64,000 nucleotides of DNA from [Anoxybacillus] calidus (GCF_013760845.1 NZ_JACDUU010000004.1:131877-195876); one strand, 5' to 3'; numbered from the stretch's first letter, positions 9,217 through 20,079 are shown. Notes: generated from the sequence alone by a model not told the origin. A program made the numbers and translations.

Positions 9217-10335
9217 TTATATTCTTTGCTCGATTGGTACATATTTCTGCTTTTGTGGGCCTGTATATTCAGCGCGAGGACGAATGAGACGATTATTTTC
9301 ATATTGCTCTAAAATGTGCGCTAACCATCCGGACATGCGGCTCACTGCAAAAATCGGCGTAAATAAATCATGGTCAATTCCCAAACAATGGTAGACAGAC
9401 GCTGAATAAAAGTCAACGTTCGGCGGTAATGGCTTAGTAGAATTCATAATCTCTTCAATCTTCGCTGACATTTCATACCAATGAGGCTCACCGACAAGTT
9501 TGGTTAATTTCTCAGACATTTTCTTTAAGTGCTTCGCACGTGGGTCACCTTCACGGTATACACGATGACCAAAGCCCATGATTTTCTCTTTGTTTTCTAA
9601 TTTTTTTTGAATATATTGTTCAACATTTTCAACTGTACCGATTTCTGTCAGCATTTTCATAACCGCTTCGTTTGCGCCACCATGAAGTGGTCCTTTTAGC
9701 GCTCCAACTGCCGCAGTAATACCGGAGTATACGTCTGATAACGTCGCTACACAGACGCGTGCAGTAAAAGTAGAAGCATTCAACTCGTGGTCAGCATGGA
9801 GAACAAGCGCTTTATCAAACGCTTCTACAGCAATTTCGTTCGGCTCTTCTCCTGTGAGCATATACAAGAAATTAGCAGCAAAGCTTAAATCTTTGCGCGG
9901 CTCAACCGGCTCTAATCCTTTGCGAATGCGGGAAAAAGCAGTAACAATTGTCGATACTTTTGCTTGTAGGCGAATCGCTTTGCGATAATTCGCTTCTGCA
10001 TCCATTACGTCTGCCTCTTCATCATATATTCCTAATAAAGAAATCGCTGTTCTTAACGCTGCCATCGGATGCACTTTGTCAATTGGATACATTTTAAAAT
10101 GATCAATCACTTCTTTTGGAATTGATGCATTTTCTGCTAATTGTTTCTTTAACTCTTCCAACTCTTGTTTATTTGGAAGCTTGCGATGCCAAAGAAGATA
10201 GACAACCTCTTCAAATGTTGCATTTTCCGCTAAATCATCAATGTCGTAGCCTACGTACGTTAACGTATCATCAATAATAGAGCTAATCGTTGAAGTTGTT
10301 GCAACAACCCCTTCGAGACCGCGTGTTACTGTCAT
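9217..10335 (-). CDS. citZ: citrate synthase
   Basis: Condenses acetyl-CoA and oxaloacetate, first TCA step. The 372 residues equal B. subtilis CitZ, with catalytic His in LHGGANEAVM and in MGFGHRVY and catalytic Asp in PNVDFYSASVY. The start MTVTRGLEG at 10335 has AAAGGAGAG about 8 nt upstream; a nearer in-frame ATG two codons earlier would be too close to it. Head of the citZ-icd-mdh operon. A perfect inverted repeat 124-162 bp upstream is a likely operator, and an AGCGAGCGCTCGCT palindrome lies in the leader. Confidence 0.97.
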   Translation of the reverse strand: MTVTRGLEGVVATTSTISSIIDDTLTYVGYDIDDLAENATFEEVVYLLWHRKLPNKQELEELKKQLAENASIPKEVIDHFKMYPIDKVHPMAALRTAISLLGIYDEEADVMDAEANYRKAIRLQAKVSTIVTAFSRIRKGLEPVEPRKDLSFAANFLYMLTGEEPNEIAVEAFDKALVLHADHELNASTFTARVCVATLSDVYSGITAAVGALKGPLHGGANEAVMKMLTEIGTVENVEQYIQKKLENKEKIMGFGHRVYREGDPRAKHLKKMSEKLTKLVGEPHWYEMSAKIEEIMNSTKPLPPNVDFYSASVYHCLGIDHDLFTPIFAVSRMSGWLAHILEQYENNRLIRPRAEYTGPQKQKYVPIEQRI

Positions 10336-10458
10336 ATCCATCTCTCCTTTTCTATAAGATTCCCCTTTTCCCACCGTGATTTCATGATGAAAGCGAGCGC
10401 TCGCTCAAAACAGATGAATAAAAATACAAAAGAAAATGCTTACATTTTATCATATATT

Positions 10459-10497
10459 CATATTGTCACTTGTAACACTTGAAATAGTGACAATATG
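10459..10497 (-). promoter_or_regulatory. 12-bp inverted repeat upstream of citZ, likely operator/promoter region
   Basis: CATATTGTCACT (10459-10470) and AGTGACAATATG (10486-10497) are exact inverted copies 15 bp apart. Reading toward citZ, TATGAT followed by AAAATG just past it could be a -10, so the repeat would cover the -35 region. In B. subtilis CcpC and CcpA control citZ; this dyad does not match the short ATAA-N7-TTAT CcpC description exactly, so the factor is open. The rest of 10336-10626 holds only a GAGCGAGCGCTCGCT-type palindrome near 10393. Confidence 0.5.
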
Positions 10498-10626
10498 AAC
10501 ATAATGGAACTATTATCCTCATTTTCGAAAGTGAGGTAACTTACGTCTCTATTATAAACAATTATCTGACTTTTGTGAATCAAAAGAACTCATTATGTAT
10601 AAAATATTATCACAAAAAAATTATTT

Positions 10627-11082
10627 TTAAAAAAATTCTACTATTTTTATTGCGATATATGCAATTCCTGCCCCTATTAATGGTCCAACAGCGATTCCAT
10701 TAAATAACGAGACAGCCAAAATCGTTCCAAGTACAAGCGCTGTCGTAATATGCGGATCATCTGCCAACAAAGTTACTCCACCTTTTGCCAACAGAGCAAC
10801 AATGACACCGGATATAAGGGCAATCCAGGCGGAAAATGACCGCAAAGACTCCGTTAACTGCTTAAAACCGATTTCTCCAGTAGCAATCGGTGCTAATACG
10901 GCAACCGTAATCACTGTCACTCCCCAGTGAATCCCCTTATCTTGAATAGCAGGCAATAACTTTCCTTCCATCCCAATTAGTTTAATAAACAATAAAACGA
11001 TTACAGCAATCATTAATGATTGATTTTTCGCAATCAATCCAATCACTAGTAAAACTAATAAAAATAGTACTGATTGATTCAA
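10627..11082 (-). CDS. ytwI: DUF441/UPF0756 membrane protein YtwI
   Basis: Small integral membrane protein of 151 residues, almost wholly hydrophobic, with four to five predicted membrane segments and the conserved glycine-rich end GIAVGPLIGAGIAYIAIKI. Function unknown in the family. The start is TTG at 11082 behind AAGGAAGGA. It sits between citZ and ytvI, as in B. subtilis, and is transcribed divergently from ytvI. Confidence 0.88.
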   Translation of the reverse strand: MNQSVLFLLVLLVIGLIAKNQSLMIAVIVLLFIKLIGMEGKLLPAIQDKGIHWGVTVITVAVLAPIATGEIGFKQLTESLRSFSAWIALISGVIVALLAKGGVTLLADDPHITTALVLGTILAVSLFNGIAVGPLIGAGIAYIAIKIVEFF

Positions 11083-11227
11083 AATGGATCCTTCCTTTCC
11101 ATGATGGAGTTATTACTTCTCTTTTTACTTTATGCACATCACATTGAAAAAGCACGAAACCTTTAGCTTTGCAACTACGTATATACATTGTAATATTATA
11201 ATATGGGAAAATTTTGGAGGTGAAAAT

Positions 11228-12346
11228 TTGTCAAAACATCATCTATATAGCATGTTGCGCTTTTTGTTCGTTATTGCTGTTATCGTCATCGGCGCAATGA
11301 GCCTTTACTACATATCGACAATTACATATCCTTTTATCATTGCTTTTTTAATCGCGTTCATGATTAATCCTTTCGTTAACTATTTAGAACAAAAAGGGAA
11401 AATGCCGAGATCGCTGGCGGTCATTCTTGTCTTGCTTCTTTTATTTGCGATTGTCGCTGGTCTATTAACGCTACTAATCGCAGAAATTGTCTCAGGAACA
11501 CAATATTTAGCAAACGTCGTCCCACATCACTTTCAAAAATTAATTGTTTACATCGAAGACTTTTTTGCCGGTCAAATTATTCCGCTTTACAACCAGATTT
11601 CCATTATTTTTAAAAATTTAGATGCAAGCCAGCAAGACACGATTATGAGCAACATTCAATCAGTGGGAACCAAAATTGCTACAACAGTTGGTAATTTTAT
11701 TCAAGAACTGCTACAAAACATTCCAAATTTGCTTAGCTGGCTGCCAAATGCGGCAACAGTCATTGTTTTTTCATTGTTAGCCACATTCTTTATCAGCAAA
11801 GACTGGTACCGTCTGAGTGGAGCAGTGCAAAAAATTTTACCCAATAAAGCTAAAGATAGTGGAAAAACAGTATTTATCGATTTAAAAAAGGCTTTAGTCG
11901 GTTTTGTAAAAGCACAAGCGACTCTCATTTCGATTACAACCGTCATCGTATTGATTGGTTTACTTCTTCTCGGTGTAGATTATGCCATCACGATTGCGCT
12001 TATTATCGGAATTGTTGATATTCTTCCATATTTAGGAACAGGTGCTGTATTTGTGCCATGGATTATTTACTCTGCTGTAAGCGGCGATATACCGTTTGCC
12101 ATCGGTTTAGGCGTTTTATATATCATTGTTTTAGTGCAAAGACAAATCATGGAGCCGAAAGTATTATCATCGACGATTGGCTTAGACCCTCTTGCAACGC
12201 TTATCGCTTTGTTTGTCGGCTTTAAACTTTTCGGATTTCTCGGGTTGATTATCGGTCCTGTCTTGCTTGTAATCATTCGAGCCTTACACGGTGCAAACGT
12301 GTTTCGCGATCTTTGGCAATTTATCATCGGAAAACCAATGTCATGA
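11228..12346 (+). CDS. ytvI: AI-2E family membrane protein YtvI (sporulation type)
   Basis: Polytopic membrane protein of 372 residues with about eight membrane segments and the AI-2E transporter-family C-terminal pattern (IMEPKVLSSTIGLDPL, then a glycine-rich helix pair). Orthologues are annotated as sporulation integral membrane protein YtvI; the transported solute is unknown. The start is TTG at 11228, GGAGGTG nine nucleotides upstream; the frame is open further 5' but without a ribosome-binding site. TTGCAA and TAATAT sixteen bp apart at about 11170-11197 could be its promoter. It converges on fxsA across a dispersed repeat. Confidence 0.88.
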   Translation: MSKHHLYSMLRFLFVIAVIVIGAMSLYYISTITYPFIIAFLIAFMINPFVNYLEQKGKMPRSLAVILVLLLLFAIVAGLLTLLIAEIVSGTQYLANVVPHHFQKLIVYIEDFFAGQIIPLYNQISIIFKNLDASQQDTIMSNIQSVGTKIATTVGNFIQELLQNIPNLLSWLPNAATVIVFSLLATFFISKDWYRLSGAVQKILPNKAKDSGKTVFIDLKKALVGFVKAQATLISITTVIVLIGLLLLGVDYAITIALIIGIVDILPYLGTGAVFVPWIIYSAVSGDIPFAIGLGVLYIIVLVQRQIMEPKVLSSTIGLDPLATLIALFVGFKLFGFLGLIIGPVLLVIIRALHGANVFRDLWQFIIGKPMS

Positions 12347-12407
12347 ACCTCTCCCACCTACACTTCGCTTAGAGTAGGGAGACTTCTCAGTAAAAATGTT
12401 AAATAGG

Positions 12408-12517
12408 AAAAGAGGCTGACCTAAAGCAAAGTGCCAAACCTCACAACTACCATTGCACTCCTGTTTGCAAAGTTGGATTTTACGTGAGGTAAGGCACTTA
12501 TAAGAGGCAGCCTCTTT
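12408..12517. repeat. dispersed palindromic repeat copy 1 (bidirectional terminator)
   Basis: An imperfect palindrome of 110 bp: AAAGAGGCTG...CAGCCTCTTT at the ends and AGTGCC-AACCTCAC / GTGAGGT-GGCACTT inside. It lies between convergent ytvI and fxsA and its last bases overlap the fxsA stop codon. T tracts leave both sides, so it should end transcription from both. Related copies occur elsewhere in the window. Confidence 0.75.
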
Positions 12518-12905
12518 ATCGTTTCATGTAAAAAAACGTTCTTGTTTCAAAAAGTGATTTTAACCAACGACCTAAAAAAGGCTTGATCCATCTCCTTGTG
12601 AACGGAATTAACAAAATAAATCCTAATAAATCAGTAATAAATCCTGGTGTAAGTAAAACAATCCCTCCGACGAGAATACAAATCCCGTCTAGAACCGCTT
12701 CACCTGGAATCCTTCCATACATCAATTCCTGTTTTGCTTGGCGAATCGTCTCTATGCCTTCGCGTTTCGCTAACCAAGCCCCAATCACTCCAGTAGCGAT
12801 AATCAGTCCTACCGTAGGCCATACCCCAATCACACTACCTGAAAGCACTAATAAAGCAATTTCAAGAGCTGGAATAACAATAAGAAGAAACATTAACAGT
12901 TTCAT
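12516..12905 (-). CDS. fxsA: FxsA family membrane protein
   Basis: Membrane protein of 129 residues with three hydrophobic segments and the FxsA features GAWLAKREG and VLLTPGFITDLLGFILLIP. E. coli FxsA relieves phage T7 exclusion by F, but the normal role is unknown. The start ATG at 12905 has GGAG 10 nt upstream. It follows pyk, with an intrinsic terminator between, matching the order in B. subtilis. Confidence 0.9.
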   Translation of the reverse strand: MKLLMFLLIVIPALEIALLVLSGSVIGVWPTVGLIIATGVIGAWLAKREGIETIRQAKQELMYGRIPGEAVLDGICILVGGIVLLTPGFITDLLGFILLIPFTRRWIKPFLGRWLKSLFETRTFFYMKR

Positions 12906-12933
12906 ATATATCAAACTCCATATCTTTATAATA

Positions 12934-12960
12934 AAAGCAGAGAAGAAAACTTCCCTGCTC
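12934..12960 (-). terminator. intrinsic terminator after pyk
   Basis: On the minus strand AGCAG-GAAG pairs with CTTC-CTGCT (one mismatch) around a TTTT loop and is followed by TTTATTAT. Confidence 0.7.
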
Positions 12961-12970
12961 TTATTATATC

Positions 12971-14731
12971 TTATAGAACGCTGGCATGTCCTTGATAAAC
13001 AGCGCCAAATCCAGCATCAACGGTAATTTCCTGACCATCTTTTAAGATGGATGTCGCATTTTCTACACCGACAATGACCGGAATGCCGAGGCTTAAGCCT
13101 ACAACTGCAGCATGGCTAGTTAAACCGCCTTCCTCCGTAATAATCGCTGCTGCTTTTTGCAGTGCTTTCATCATATCAGCATCTGTGCTGTACGTCACAA
13201 GAATAGCGCCTTCAGTCATTTTCTCGACTGCTTCTTCAGCTGTTTTCGCAATAACCGCTTTGCCAAAAGCAGATTTTCGCCCGATTCCTTGACCTTTTGC
13301 AATAATATCCCCAACAACATGAACCTTCATTAAATTAGTAGATCCTGTTTCTCCGACAGGCACACCAGCCGTAATAACTACTAAATCACCATGCTTGACA
13401 ATGCCTGTCTCAACTGCTGCCTCGACAGCTATATCAAGCATTTCATCTGTAGAGTTTGCTTGAGGGGCCACCTTTGGATATACACCCCATACAAGTGCTA
13501 GTTTACGGGAAACAGCTTCATCTGCTGTAACAGCGACAATTGGTGCTTTCGGACGATATTTCGAAATCATGCGTGCTGTATTTCCTGACACCGTTGGTGT
13601 AACGATTGCAGCCACATCAAGATTTAGCGCTGTATGAGCAACAGATTGCCCAATTGCGTCTGTAATCGTCGTCCCGCTCTGTTTTGTGCGCTGTGCTAAT
13701 AAATCCCGATATTGTAGTGCTTGCTCAGTGCGCGAAGCAATTTGATGCATCGTTTTTACCGCTTCAACAGGATAACATCCAGCAGCGGTCTCACCTGATA
13801 ACATAATTGCATCTGTACCGTCAAAAATTGCGTTGGCAACATCGCTTGCTTCCGCGCGAGTTGGACGTGGATTACGCTGCATCGAATCTAACATTTGCGT
13901 TGCTGTAATGACCGGCTTGCCGAGCGCATTACATTTTTTGATTAACTCTTTTTGCACAAGCGGTACTTCTTCAGCTGGAATTTCCACACCTAAATCACCG
14001 CGCGCTACCATTAACCCATCTGCCACTTCAAGAATTTCATCGATATTATCGACACCTTCTTGATTTTCGATTTTCGGAATAATTTGGATATGAAGCGCAT
14101 TGTTCATTTCGAGCAGTTCGCGAATTTCAAGCACGTCGGAAGCACGGCGAACAAAAGATGCGGCAATAAAGTCAATTCCTTGCTCAATGCCGAAAAGGAT
14201 GTCCTGAGCATCTTTTTCTGTAATACCAGGCAAATTCACGCGAACTCCTGGAACATTGACGCCTTTTTTATTTTTTAACACGCCGCTGTTCAAGACTTTT
14301 GTCTTAATTTCCCCTTTTTCCTTGTCGATAGCTAACACTTCTAAACCGATTAAACCATCGTCGAGGAGAATTTTGGAGCCCACGGTGACGTCATCAATCA
14401 AGCCTGTGTACGTAATGGAAAATTTCTCAGGAGTGCCAAGTACCTCTTCCATCGAAATAATGACTTCAGAACCTTCTTTTAATTCAATCGCACCATTTTC
14501 CATATTATGCGTACGAATTTCTGGTCCTTTCGTATCAAGAAGAATCGCAACTGTCTTACCAGTAAGTTTTGCCGCTTCGCGAATATTTTTAATGCGCATA
14601 CCATGTTCTTCATAATCGCCATGCGAAAAATTGAGACGCGCCACATTCATTCCTGCTTCGATTAACTCCACTAATTTTTCAACGCTCTCGCTTGCCGGAC
14701 CAATCGTACAAACAATTTTCGTTTTACGCAT
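12971..14731 (-). CDS. pyk: pyruvate kinase
   Basis: Makes pyruvate and ATP from phosphoenolpyruvate. At 586 residues it is the long Bacillus/Geobacillus form: catalytic barrel (ARLNFSHG, the metal-binding [10 protein letters not shown] and [11 protein letters not shown]), an allosteric C domain and an extra C-terminal phosphohistidine-type domain (about 480-586) with [11 protein letters not shown]. The start MRKTKIVCT at 14731 has AGGAGG seven nucleotides upstream. It follows pfkA by 44 nt in one operon, as in B. subtilis. Confidence 0.97.
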   Translation of the reverse strand: MRKTKIVCTIGPASESVEKLVELIEAGMNVARLNFSHGDYEEHGMRIKNIREAAKLTGKTVAILLDTKGPEIRTHNMENGAIELKEGSEVIISMEEVLGTPEKFSITYTGLIDDVTVGSKILLDDGLIGLEVLAIDKEKGEIKTKVLNSGVLKNKKGVNVPGVRVNLPGITEKDAQDILFGIEQGIDFIAASFVRRASDVLEIRELLEMNNALHIQIIPKIENQEGVDNIDEILEVADGLMVARGDLGVEIPAEEVPLVQKELIKKCNALGKPVITATQMLDSMQRNPRPTRAEASDVANAIFDGTDAIMLSGETAAGCYPVEAVKTMHQIASRTEQALQYRDLLAQRTKQSGTTITDAIGQSVAHTALNLDVAAIVTPTVSGNTARMISKYRPKAPIVAVTADEAVSRKLALVWGVYPKVAPQANSTDEMLDIAVEAAVETGIVKHGDLVVITAGVPVGETGSTNLMKVHVVGDIIAKGQGIGRKSAFGKAVIAKTAEEAVEKMTEGAILVTYSTDADMMKALQKAAAIITEEGGLTSHAAVVGLSLGIPVIVGVENATSILKDGQEITVDAGFGAVYQGHASVL

Positions 14732-14775
14732 ACCGTTTCCTCCTATTAACACTATATGGTAACGATACCATACTT

Positions 14776-15735
<960 letters not shown>

Positions 15736-15881
15736 TCATGCTCACCTCATATGTTTCATTCTATTAGTGACCAAAGAAGTCTGACCTCATACGACAAAAA
15801 AGTTTTCGATACTTTATAAAATAACATGAAGAGTAAGCCGAAAACAATAGAGAAACGATGGTTTTACAAAATGTTTAAGAT

Positions 15882-15980
15882 AAAAAGCTGACTCATCACA
15901 GTAGACTTTCTCAAACGGCAACATCATTAACGTTTATGCCATTTAGAAAGATGAACCTTTACTGTTGAGCCAGCTTCTTT
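15882..15980 (-). repeat. diverged palindromic element, terminator of accD-accA
   Basis: Plus strand GCTGACTCA near the left end and TGAGCCAGC near the right end pair, with a further AGTA/ACTTTCT...AGAAAG interior. On the minus strand it ends GTCAGCTTTTTATC, a terminator form directly after the accA stop. It shares the outer GCTGACTCA block with the dispersed family but its interior differs. Confidence 0.6.
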
Positions 15981-15983
15981 CGC

Positions 15984-16961
15984 TTATTTCACACTAAAAT
16001 ATTCATTCAAAAAAGTATATTGACCGATTTGTTTAAATTTACGGTAGCGATGCTGCACCAATTCCTCACCATCGAGTTGCAGCAACTCTTTTAACGATTT
16101 TTTCAAAACAACATCAATTTCTTTCGCTTGTTCATCGACATTGCGATGTGCCCCGCCCCTTACTTCTGGAATAATTTCATCGATGACACCAAGCTGTTTT
16201 AAATCTGGAGCGGTAATTTTCATCGTTTCTGCTGCCTGACGCGCCTGTGAGGCATCTTTCCAAAGAATGGCTGCTGCTCCTTCAGGAGAAATAACAGAAT
16301 AGGTAGAGTTTTCAAGCATATGAATATGGTTCCCAACTCCAAGCGCCAGTGCGCCTCCGCTTCCACCTTCACCAATAACAATACAAACAATTGGAACTTT
16401 TAAACCAGCCATTTCAAATAAGTTTCTCGCAATTGCTTCACTTTGTCCCCGTTCTTCTGCAGCTTTTCCAGGATAAGCACCTTTTGTATCAATAAAACAA
16501 ATAATTGGACGGTTAAATTTCTCCGCTTGTTTCATTAAACGCAGCGCTTTGCGATATCCTTCAGGATGAGGCATGCCAAAGTTACGGCGAATGTTCTCTT
16601 TTGTATCTTTCCCGCGCTGATGTCCAATAACAGTTACAGGCAATCCATGATATTTCGCTACTCCTCCGACAATTGCAGCATCATCGCCAAAGCAGCGGTC
16701 ACCATGACATTCAAGAAAATTAGTGAATAATCGTTCAATGTAGTCAAGCGTTGTCGGTCTGTTCGGATGGCGGGCGATTTGAACTCGGTCCCAAGGACTT
16801 AAATTGGCGTACGTTTCATTTTCTAATTTTTCCAGTCTTGCTTCCAGCTTTTCAATTTCGGCTGAAAGATCGACATCCGCCGTTTTCGTAAACTCCTTCA
16901 GTTCGCTAATTTTTTTCCGCAATTCGATAAGCGGCTTCTCAAATTCTAATTCTCCCACCAT
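15984..16961 (-). CDS. accA: acetyl-CoA carboxylase carboxyltransferase subunit alpha
   Basis: With AccD forms the carboxyltransferase that moves CO2 from biotin-BCCP to acetyl-CoA, giving malonyl-CoA for fatty acid synthesis. The 325 residues contain the crotonase-like fold with [14 protein letters not shown] and [12 protein letters not shown], the usual signature. It overlaps the accD end by 16 nt, with its ribosome-binding site GGAGGTGAAGGAG inside accD, so the two are translationally coupled. A palindromic terminator follows at once. Confidence 0.97.
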   Translation of the reverse strand: MVGELEFEKPLIELRKKISELKEFTKTADVDLSAEIEKLEARLEKLENETYANLSPWDRVQIARHPNRPTTLDYIERLFTNFLECHGDRCFGDDAAIVGGVAKYHGLPVTVIGHQRGKDTKENIRRNFGMPHPEGYRKALRLMKQAEKFNRPIICFIDTKGAYPGKAAEERGQSEAIARNLFEMAGLKVPIVCIVIGEGGSGGALALGVGNHIHMLENSTYSVISPEGAAAILWKDASQARQAAETMKITAPDLKQLGVIDEIIPEVRGGAHRNVDEQAKEIDVVLKKSLKELLQLDGEELVQHRYRKFKQIGQYTFLNEYFSVK

Positions 16962-17818
16962 TCTCCTTCACCTCCCGCTTTGTGAATATCTAATAAATTG
17001 GTTAGCGTTTCTTTCAAGTCGTGACGATGAATAACAGCATCGAGCTGTCCGTGTTTTAATAAAAACTCCGCTGTTTGGAAGTCTTCCGGCAGTTCTTCGC
17101 GCACCGTCTGCTCGATGACTCTTCGTCCGGCAAATCCAATTAATGCTCCTGGCTCCGCAAAATTATAATCACCAAGTGAAGCAAAACTTGCTGATACTCC
17201 TCCTGTCGTTGGATGGGTCATTACAGAAATAATGAGCCCGCCCTGTTCGCTAAATAACTTTAAAGCAGAACTCGTTTTCGCCATTTGCATTAGACTTAGC
17301 ACACCTTCTTGCATACGTGCTCCTCCGGAAGCGGTAAAAATAAGAAACGGAACTTGGAGCTCCATCGCTTTCTCAATCGCCCGCGTAATTTTCTCACCGA
17401 CAACAGAGCCCATGCTTCCCATGCGAAAACGAGAATCCATGACAGCAATGACAAGGGGATAACCATTGATTGTCCCTTCACCTGTAACAACCGCTTCATT
17501 GAGCTTTGATTTTAGGCGATCCGCTTCAAGTTTCTCCACGTAATCTGGAAAGTTTAACGGATTTTCAGAAATCATATTAGCATCGTATTCTTTAAAGCTT
17601 CCTTCATCAAGCAAACTTTCAATTCTTTCATACGCTGACATCGGGTGATGGTAGTTGCAGTTCATGCAAACGCGCAAATTTTTCGCCAACTCTTTCGTAT
17701 ACATAATTTTTTTGCATTTCGGGCACTTCGTCATAATTCCTTCAGGAACGTCTTGCTTTGCTTGCTCAGAAGGAATGGTGGCATATTTCTTTTTCTTCGT
17801 AAACAGTTCTTTGAGCAA
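16946..17818 (-). CDS. accD: acetyl-CoA carboxylase carboxyltransferase subunit beta
   Basis: Partner of AccA, 290 residues as in B. subtilis. An N-terminal zinc ribbon has Cys32, Cys35, Cys51 and Cys54 (CPKC and CMNC), and the core has [17 protein letters not shown] and [13 protein letters not shown]. The start is TTG at 17818 with AAGGAGAG about 7 nt upstream, matching the B. subtilis N-terminus; the open frame extends eight codons further but without reason. It lies downstream of a GntR-type regulator on the same strand, separated by about 90 nt. Confidence 0.96.
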   Translation of the reverse strand: MLKELFTKKKKYATIPSEQAKQDVPEGIMTKCPKCKKIMYTKELAKNLRVCMNCNYHHPMSAYERIESLLDEGSFKEYDANMISENPLNFPDYVEKLEADRLKSKLNEAVVTGEGTINGYPLVIAVMDSRFRMGSMGSVVGEKITRAIEKAMELQVPFLIFTASGGARMQEGVLSLMQMAKTSSALKLFSEQGGLIISVMTHPTTGGVSASFASLGDYNFAEPGALIGFAGRRVIEQTVREELPEDFQTAEFLLKHGQLDAVIHRHDLKETLTNLLDIHKAGGEGEWWEN

Positions 17819-17908
17819 GTCAGTTCTCTCCTTCTCTATCAATTTTACAAGATGGCTTATTTTACTACTTTATACGAAATGGACGAGATTTTTTGTAAAA
17901 GCTTGTCG

Positions 17909-18520
17909 CTACCGTTTCGACAATTGTTTTACAACATACTCTTCAAATAGCAGCAACAGAGCCGATTCATTTTGCTCCTGAAAAGCCGCCAACATTTTTT
18001 TATAAAAAATAAGCGGGATATCAACAGTTGTTTTTTCTAGTCTAAAAAAGTCATTTAACACTAACCAAACCCTTAATAGTAAATAGTTATTTCCAGCATC
18101 GGCAACCCATTTAAAAAAACGATCGTAATCAATCGTTTTTTGTTCAATCATTTTTTTTAAAGCTACCAACTGATTCTCGTTACGGCGCTGGCAGGCTAGC
18201 TGCAAGCATATTTTTTCAATTAACAGTTTTGTTTCAATTAAGTCGGCTTTTGCCTTATGTCCTTGTAAAATAAACGTTCCAAGCAAACTGACAAGCTGAT
18301 GCTCACCGAACTCTTTTATATATGTACCTTCCCCCCGGCGTGTTTCGATAATGCCAAGAAGTTCAAGGGCCCGCAACGCTTCCCTGACAGAAGACCTCCC
18401 GACATTTAAACGTTCCGACAGCTCCCGTTCAGAAGGAATTTTATCACCGGCAACAAGCCCATCCTCTTCAATCAAGCGGCGAAGTTGTTCCAAAATTTCA
18501 ATGTAGACTTTAGAAGCCAT
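17909..18520 (-). CDS. GntR family (FadR-like, FCD) transcriptional regulator
   Basis: Regulator of 203 residues. The N-terminal winged helix (about 5-70) has the classic GntR pattern GDKIPSERELSERLNVGRSSVREALRALELLGII and GEGTYI. The remainder is all-helical and resembles a short FCD ligand domain, but few metal-binding His remain, so the ligand is unclear. The family often binds TGGTNNNACCA; such a palindrome lies in front of the malic-enzyme gene next door. It sits between malic enzyme and accD on the same strand, so it is a candidate regulator of either. Not placed here in B. subtilis as far as I recall. Confidence 0.82.
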   Translation of the reverse strand: MASKVYIEILEQLRRLIEEDGLVAGDKIPSERELSERLNVGRSSVREALRALELLGIIETRRGEGTYIKEFGEHQLVSLLGTFILQGHKAKADLIETKLLIEKICLQLACQRRNENQLVALKKMIEQKTIDYDRFFKWVADAGNNYLLLRVWLVLNDFFRLEKTTVDIPLIFYKKMLAAFQEQNESALLLLFEEYVVKQLSKR

Positions 18521-18757
18521 GTTGCAGCATCACTCGCTTTGTCCTGTTGTAATCGTTTATAAGACTGCTGCCTATATAGGTGTCAGTCCGCTGATCATAA
18601 ACACCAATTGTTCAACTAGTATCATCTGGGGAGTTCGTCTTGCTTCAGCGCACAGATTTATTCCGTTCAATCATCTTTCTTCTCAAGAATAGCAGACACT
18701 ATTTGGAACTGGGTCATGGCACTCTCCCTTTCCCATCCCCATCGGAGAATTTTCACT

Positions 18758-19987
18758 TTATATAATCGTTGTTAATTGACGAGTTTTCTTTGCCACATCT
18801 TCAGGGTTGAGATGAATCCTTGCAACTCCTGTTTCCATCGCCGCTTTGGCTACTGCAGCTGCTACGGCAGGTGCGACCCTAGAATCGAATGGAGCCGGAA
18901 TAACGTAATTAGGACGCAACTCTTCTTCCTTAATCAACGAGGCAATCGCCTCGACAGCAGCAATCTTCATTTCCTCATTAATCTGTCTTGCACGAACATC
19001 TAATGCTCCGCGGAAAATCCCAGGAAACGCCAGAACATTGTTTACTTGATTTGGATAGTCGGAACGTCCAGTTCCTACCACTGTTGCCCCAGCATCGATT
19101 GCATCCTCCGGCATAATTTCCGGCGTCGGATTCGCCATTGCAAAAATAATCGAATTTTTATTCATGGTGCGTATCATTTCTTTTGTTAGCGCTCCTGCAA
19201 CAGACACTCCGATAAAAACATCTGCTCCTTTAATAACTTCCTCTAAAGGTCCCTCAATTTTTTCCGGATTGGTTATGTTTGCTACTTCCTCTTTCATTTT
19301 ATTCATTCCATATGGTCTTCCGGAAAAAATAGCTCCCTTTGAATCGCACATAATTAAGTTACGAACGCCGTAATGATAAAGCAGTTTTACAATCGCAATA
19401 CCAGCAGCTCCAGCTCCATTAACAACCAGCTTAATTTCCGTTATCGATTTTCCAACAATCTTTAAAGCATTCAACAAGCCAGCTACGGTTACAATTGCTG
19501 TCCCGTGTTGATCATCATGAAAAACTGGGATTTCCAGTTCCTTTTTCAATCGTTCTTCAATAATAAAACAATCTGGTGCCCCGATGTCCTCTAAGTTAAT
19601 GCCGCCAAAAGTCGGCTCCAGGAGTTTTACTGTTTGCACGATTTGCTCAACATCAGTTGTGTTTAAGCAAACAGGAAAAGCATCAACACCAGCAAAACTC
19701 TTAAACAAAACAGCTTTTCCTTCCATAACCGGCAATGCTGCATCAGCTCCAATATTCCCCAAACCTAACACAGCTGTGCCGTTAGATACTACAGCGACAG
19801 TATTTCCTTTCATCGTGTAGTCATATACTTTCTTTCGATCTCCATAAATCTCCTTGCAAGGCTCGGCAACACCTGGAGAGTAGGCTAAGCTCAACTCTCT
19901 TGCATTGGTGATTGGAAACTTCGCTTTCACTTCTAATTTTCCTTGATAGTTTTTATGGATATTTAACGCTTCTTCACGCAATGACAA
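18758..19987 (-). CDS. ytsJ: malic enzyme, NAD(P)-dependent (YtsJ/MaeB type)
   Basis: Decarboxylates malate to pyruvate with NAD(P)H production. The 409 residues include the N-terminal malic domain (YTMKGNTVAVVSNGTAVLGLG, catalytic Lys in EGKAVLFK) and the Rossmann domain with GAGAAGIA. It is the short bacterial form without a phosphotransacetylase tail. The start is TTG at 19987 behind AAGGAGTG. In B. subtilis YtsJ is the main malic enzyme and supplies NADPH. It has its own promoter downstream of dnaE, with a FadR-type palindrome just past the start site. Confidence 0.93.
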   Translation of the reverse strand: MSLREEALNIHKNYQGKLEVKAKFPITNARELSLAYSPGVAEPCKEIYGDRKKVYDYTMKGNTVAVVSNGTAVLGLGNIGADAALPVMEGKAVLFKSFAGVDAFPVCLNTTDVEQIVQTVKLLEPTFGGINLEDIGAPDCFIIEERLKKELEIPVFHDDQHGTAIVTVAGLLNALKIVGKSITEIKLVVNGAGAAGIAIVKLLYHYGVRNLIMCDSKGAIFSGRPYGMNKMKEEVANITNPEKIEGPLEEVIKGADVFIGVSVAGALTKEMIRTMNKNSIIFAMANPTPEIMPEDAIDAGATVVGTGRSDYPNQVNNVLAFPGIFRGALDVRARQINEEMKIAAVEAIASLIKEEELRPNYVIPAPFDSRVAPAVAAAVAKAAMETGVARIHLNPEDVAKKTRQLTTII

Positions 19988-20018
19988 AACGGTTCACTCC
20001 TTAATCTTTTACCCCAAC

Positions 20019-20029
20019 TGGTCTGACCA
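20019..20029. promoter_or_regulatory. FadR/GntR-type operator before malic enzyme
   Basis: TGGTCTGACCA is a perfect 11-bp palindrome that fits the TGGTNNNACCA core bound by FadR/PdhR-type GntR regulators. It lies about 10-20 nt after the predicted transcription start and before the ribosome-binding site, where a bound protein would block elongation. A GntR/FCD gene is the next gene downstream of ytsJ. Confidence 0.6.
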
Positions 20030-20044
20030 CCTAACATTTATAAA

Positions 20045-20073
20045 AATATAACAAAATCCATAAATATAGTAAA
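20045..20073 (-). promoter_or_regulatory. sigma-A promoter for malic enzyme
   Basis: On the minus strand TTTACT (20068-20073) and TATATT (20045-20050) are 17 bp apart, in the short gap between dnaE and ytsJ. Confidence 0.5.
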
Positions 20074-20079
20074 GCATTA

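Noticed and set aside
12351-12381. IS200/IS605 element end after ytvI
   Set aside because: Only a hairpin of similar style; no transposase or TnpB sequence and no second end within reach, so not called as a mobile element.
14256-14615. Open frame of 119 codons opposite pyk
   Set aside because: Antisense to a highly conserved enzyme, with no start signal and no recognisable domain.
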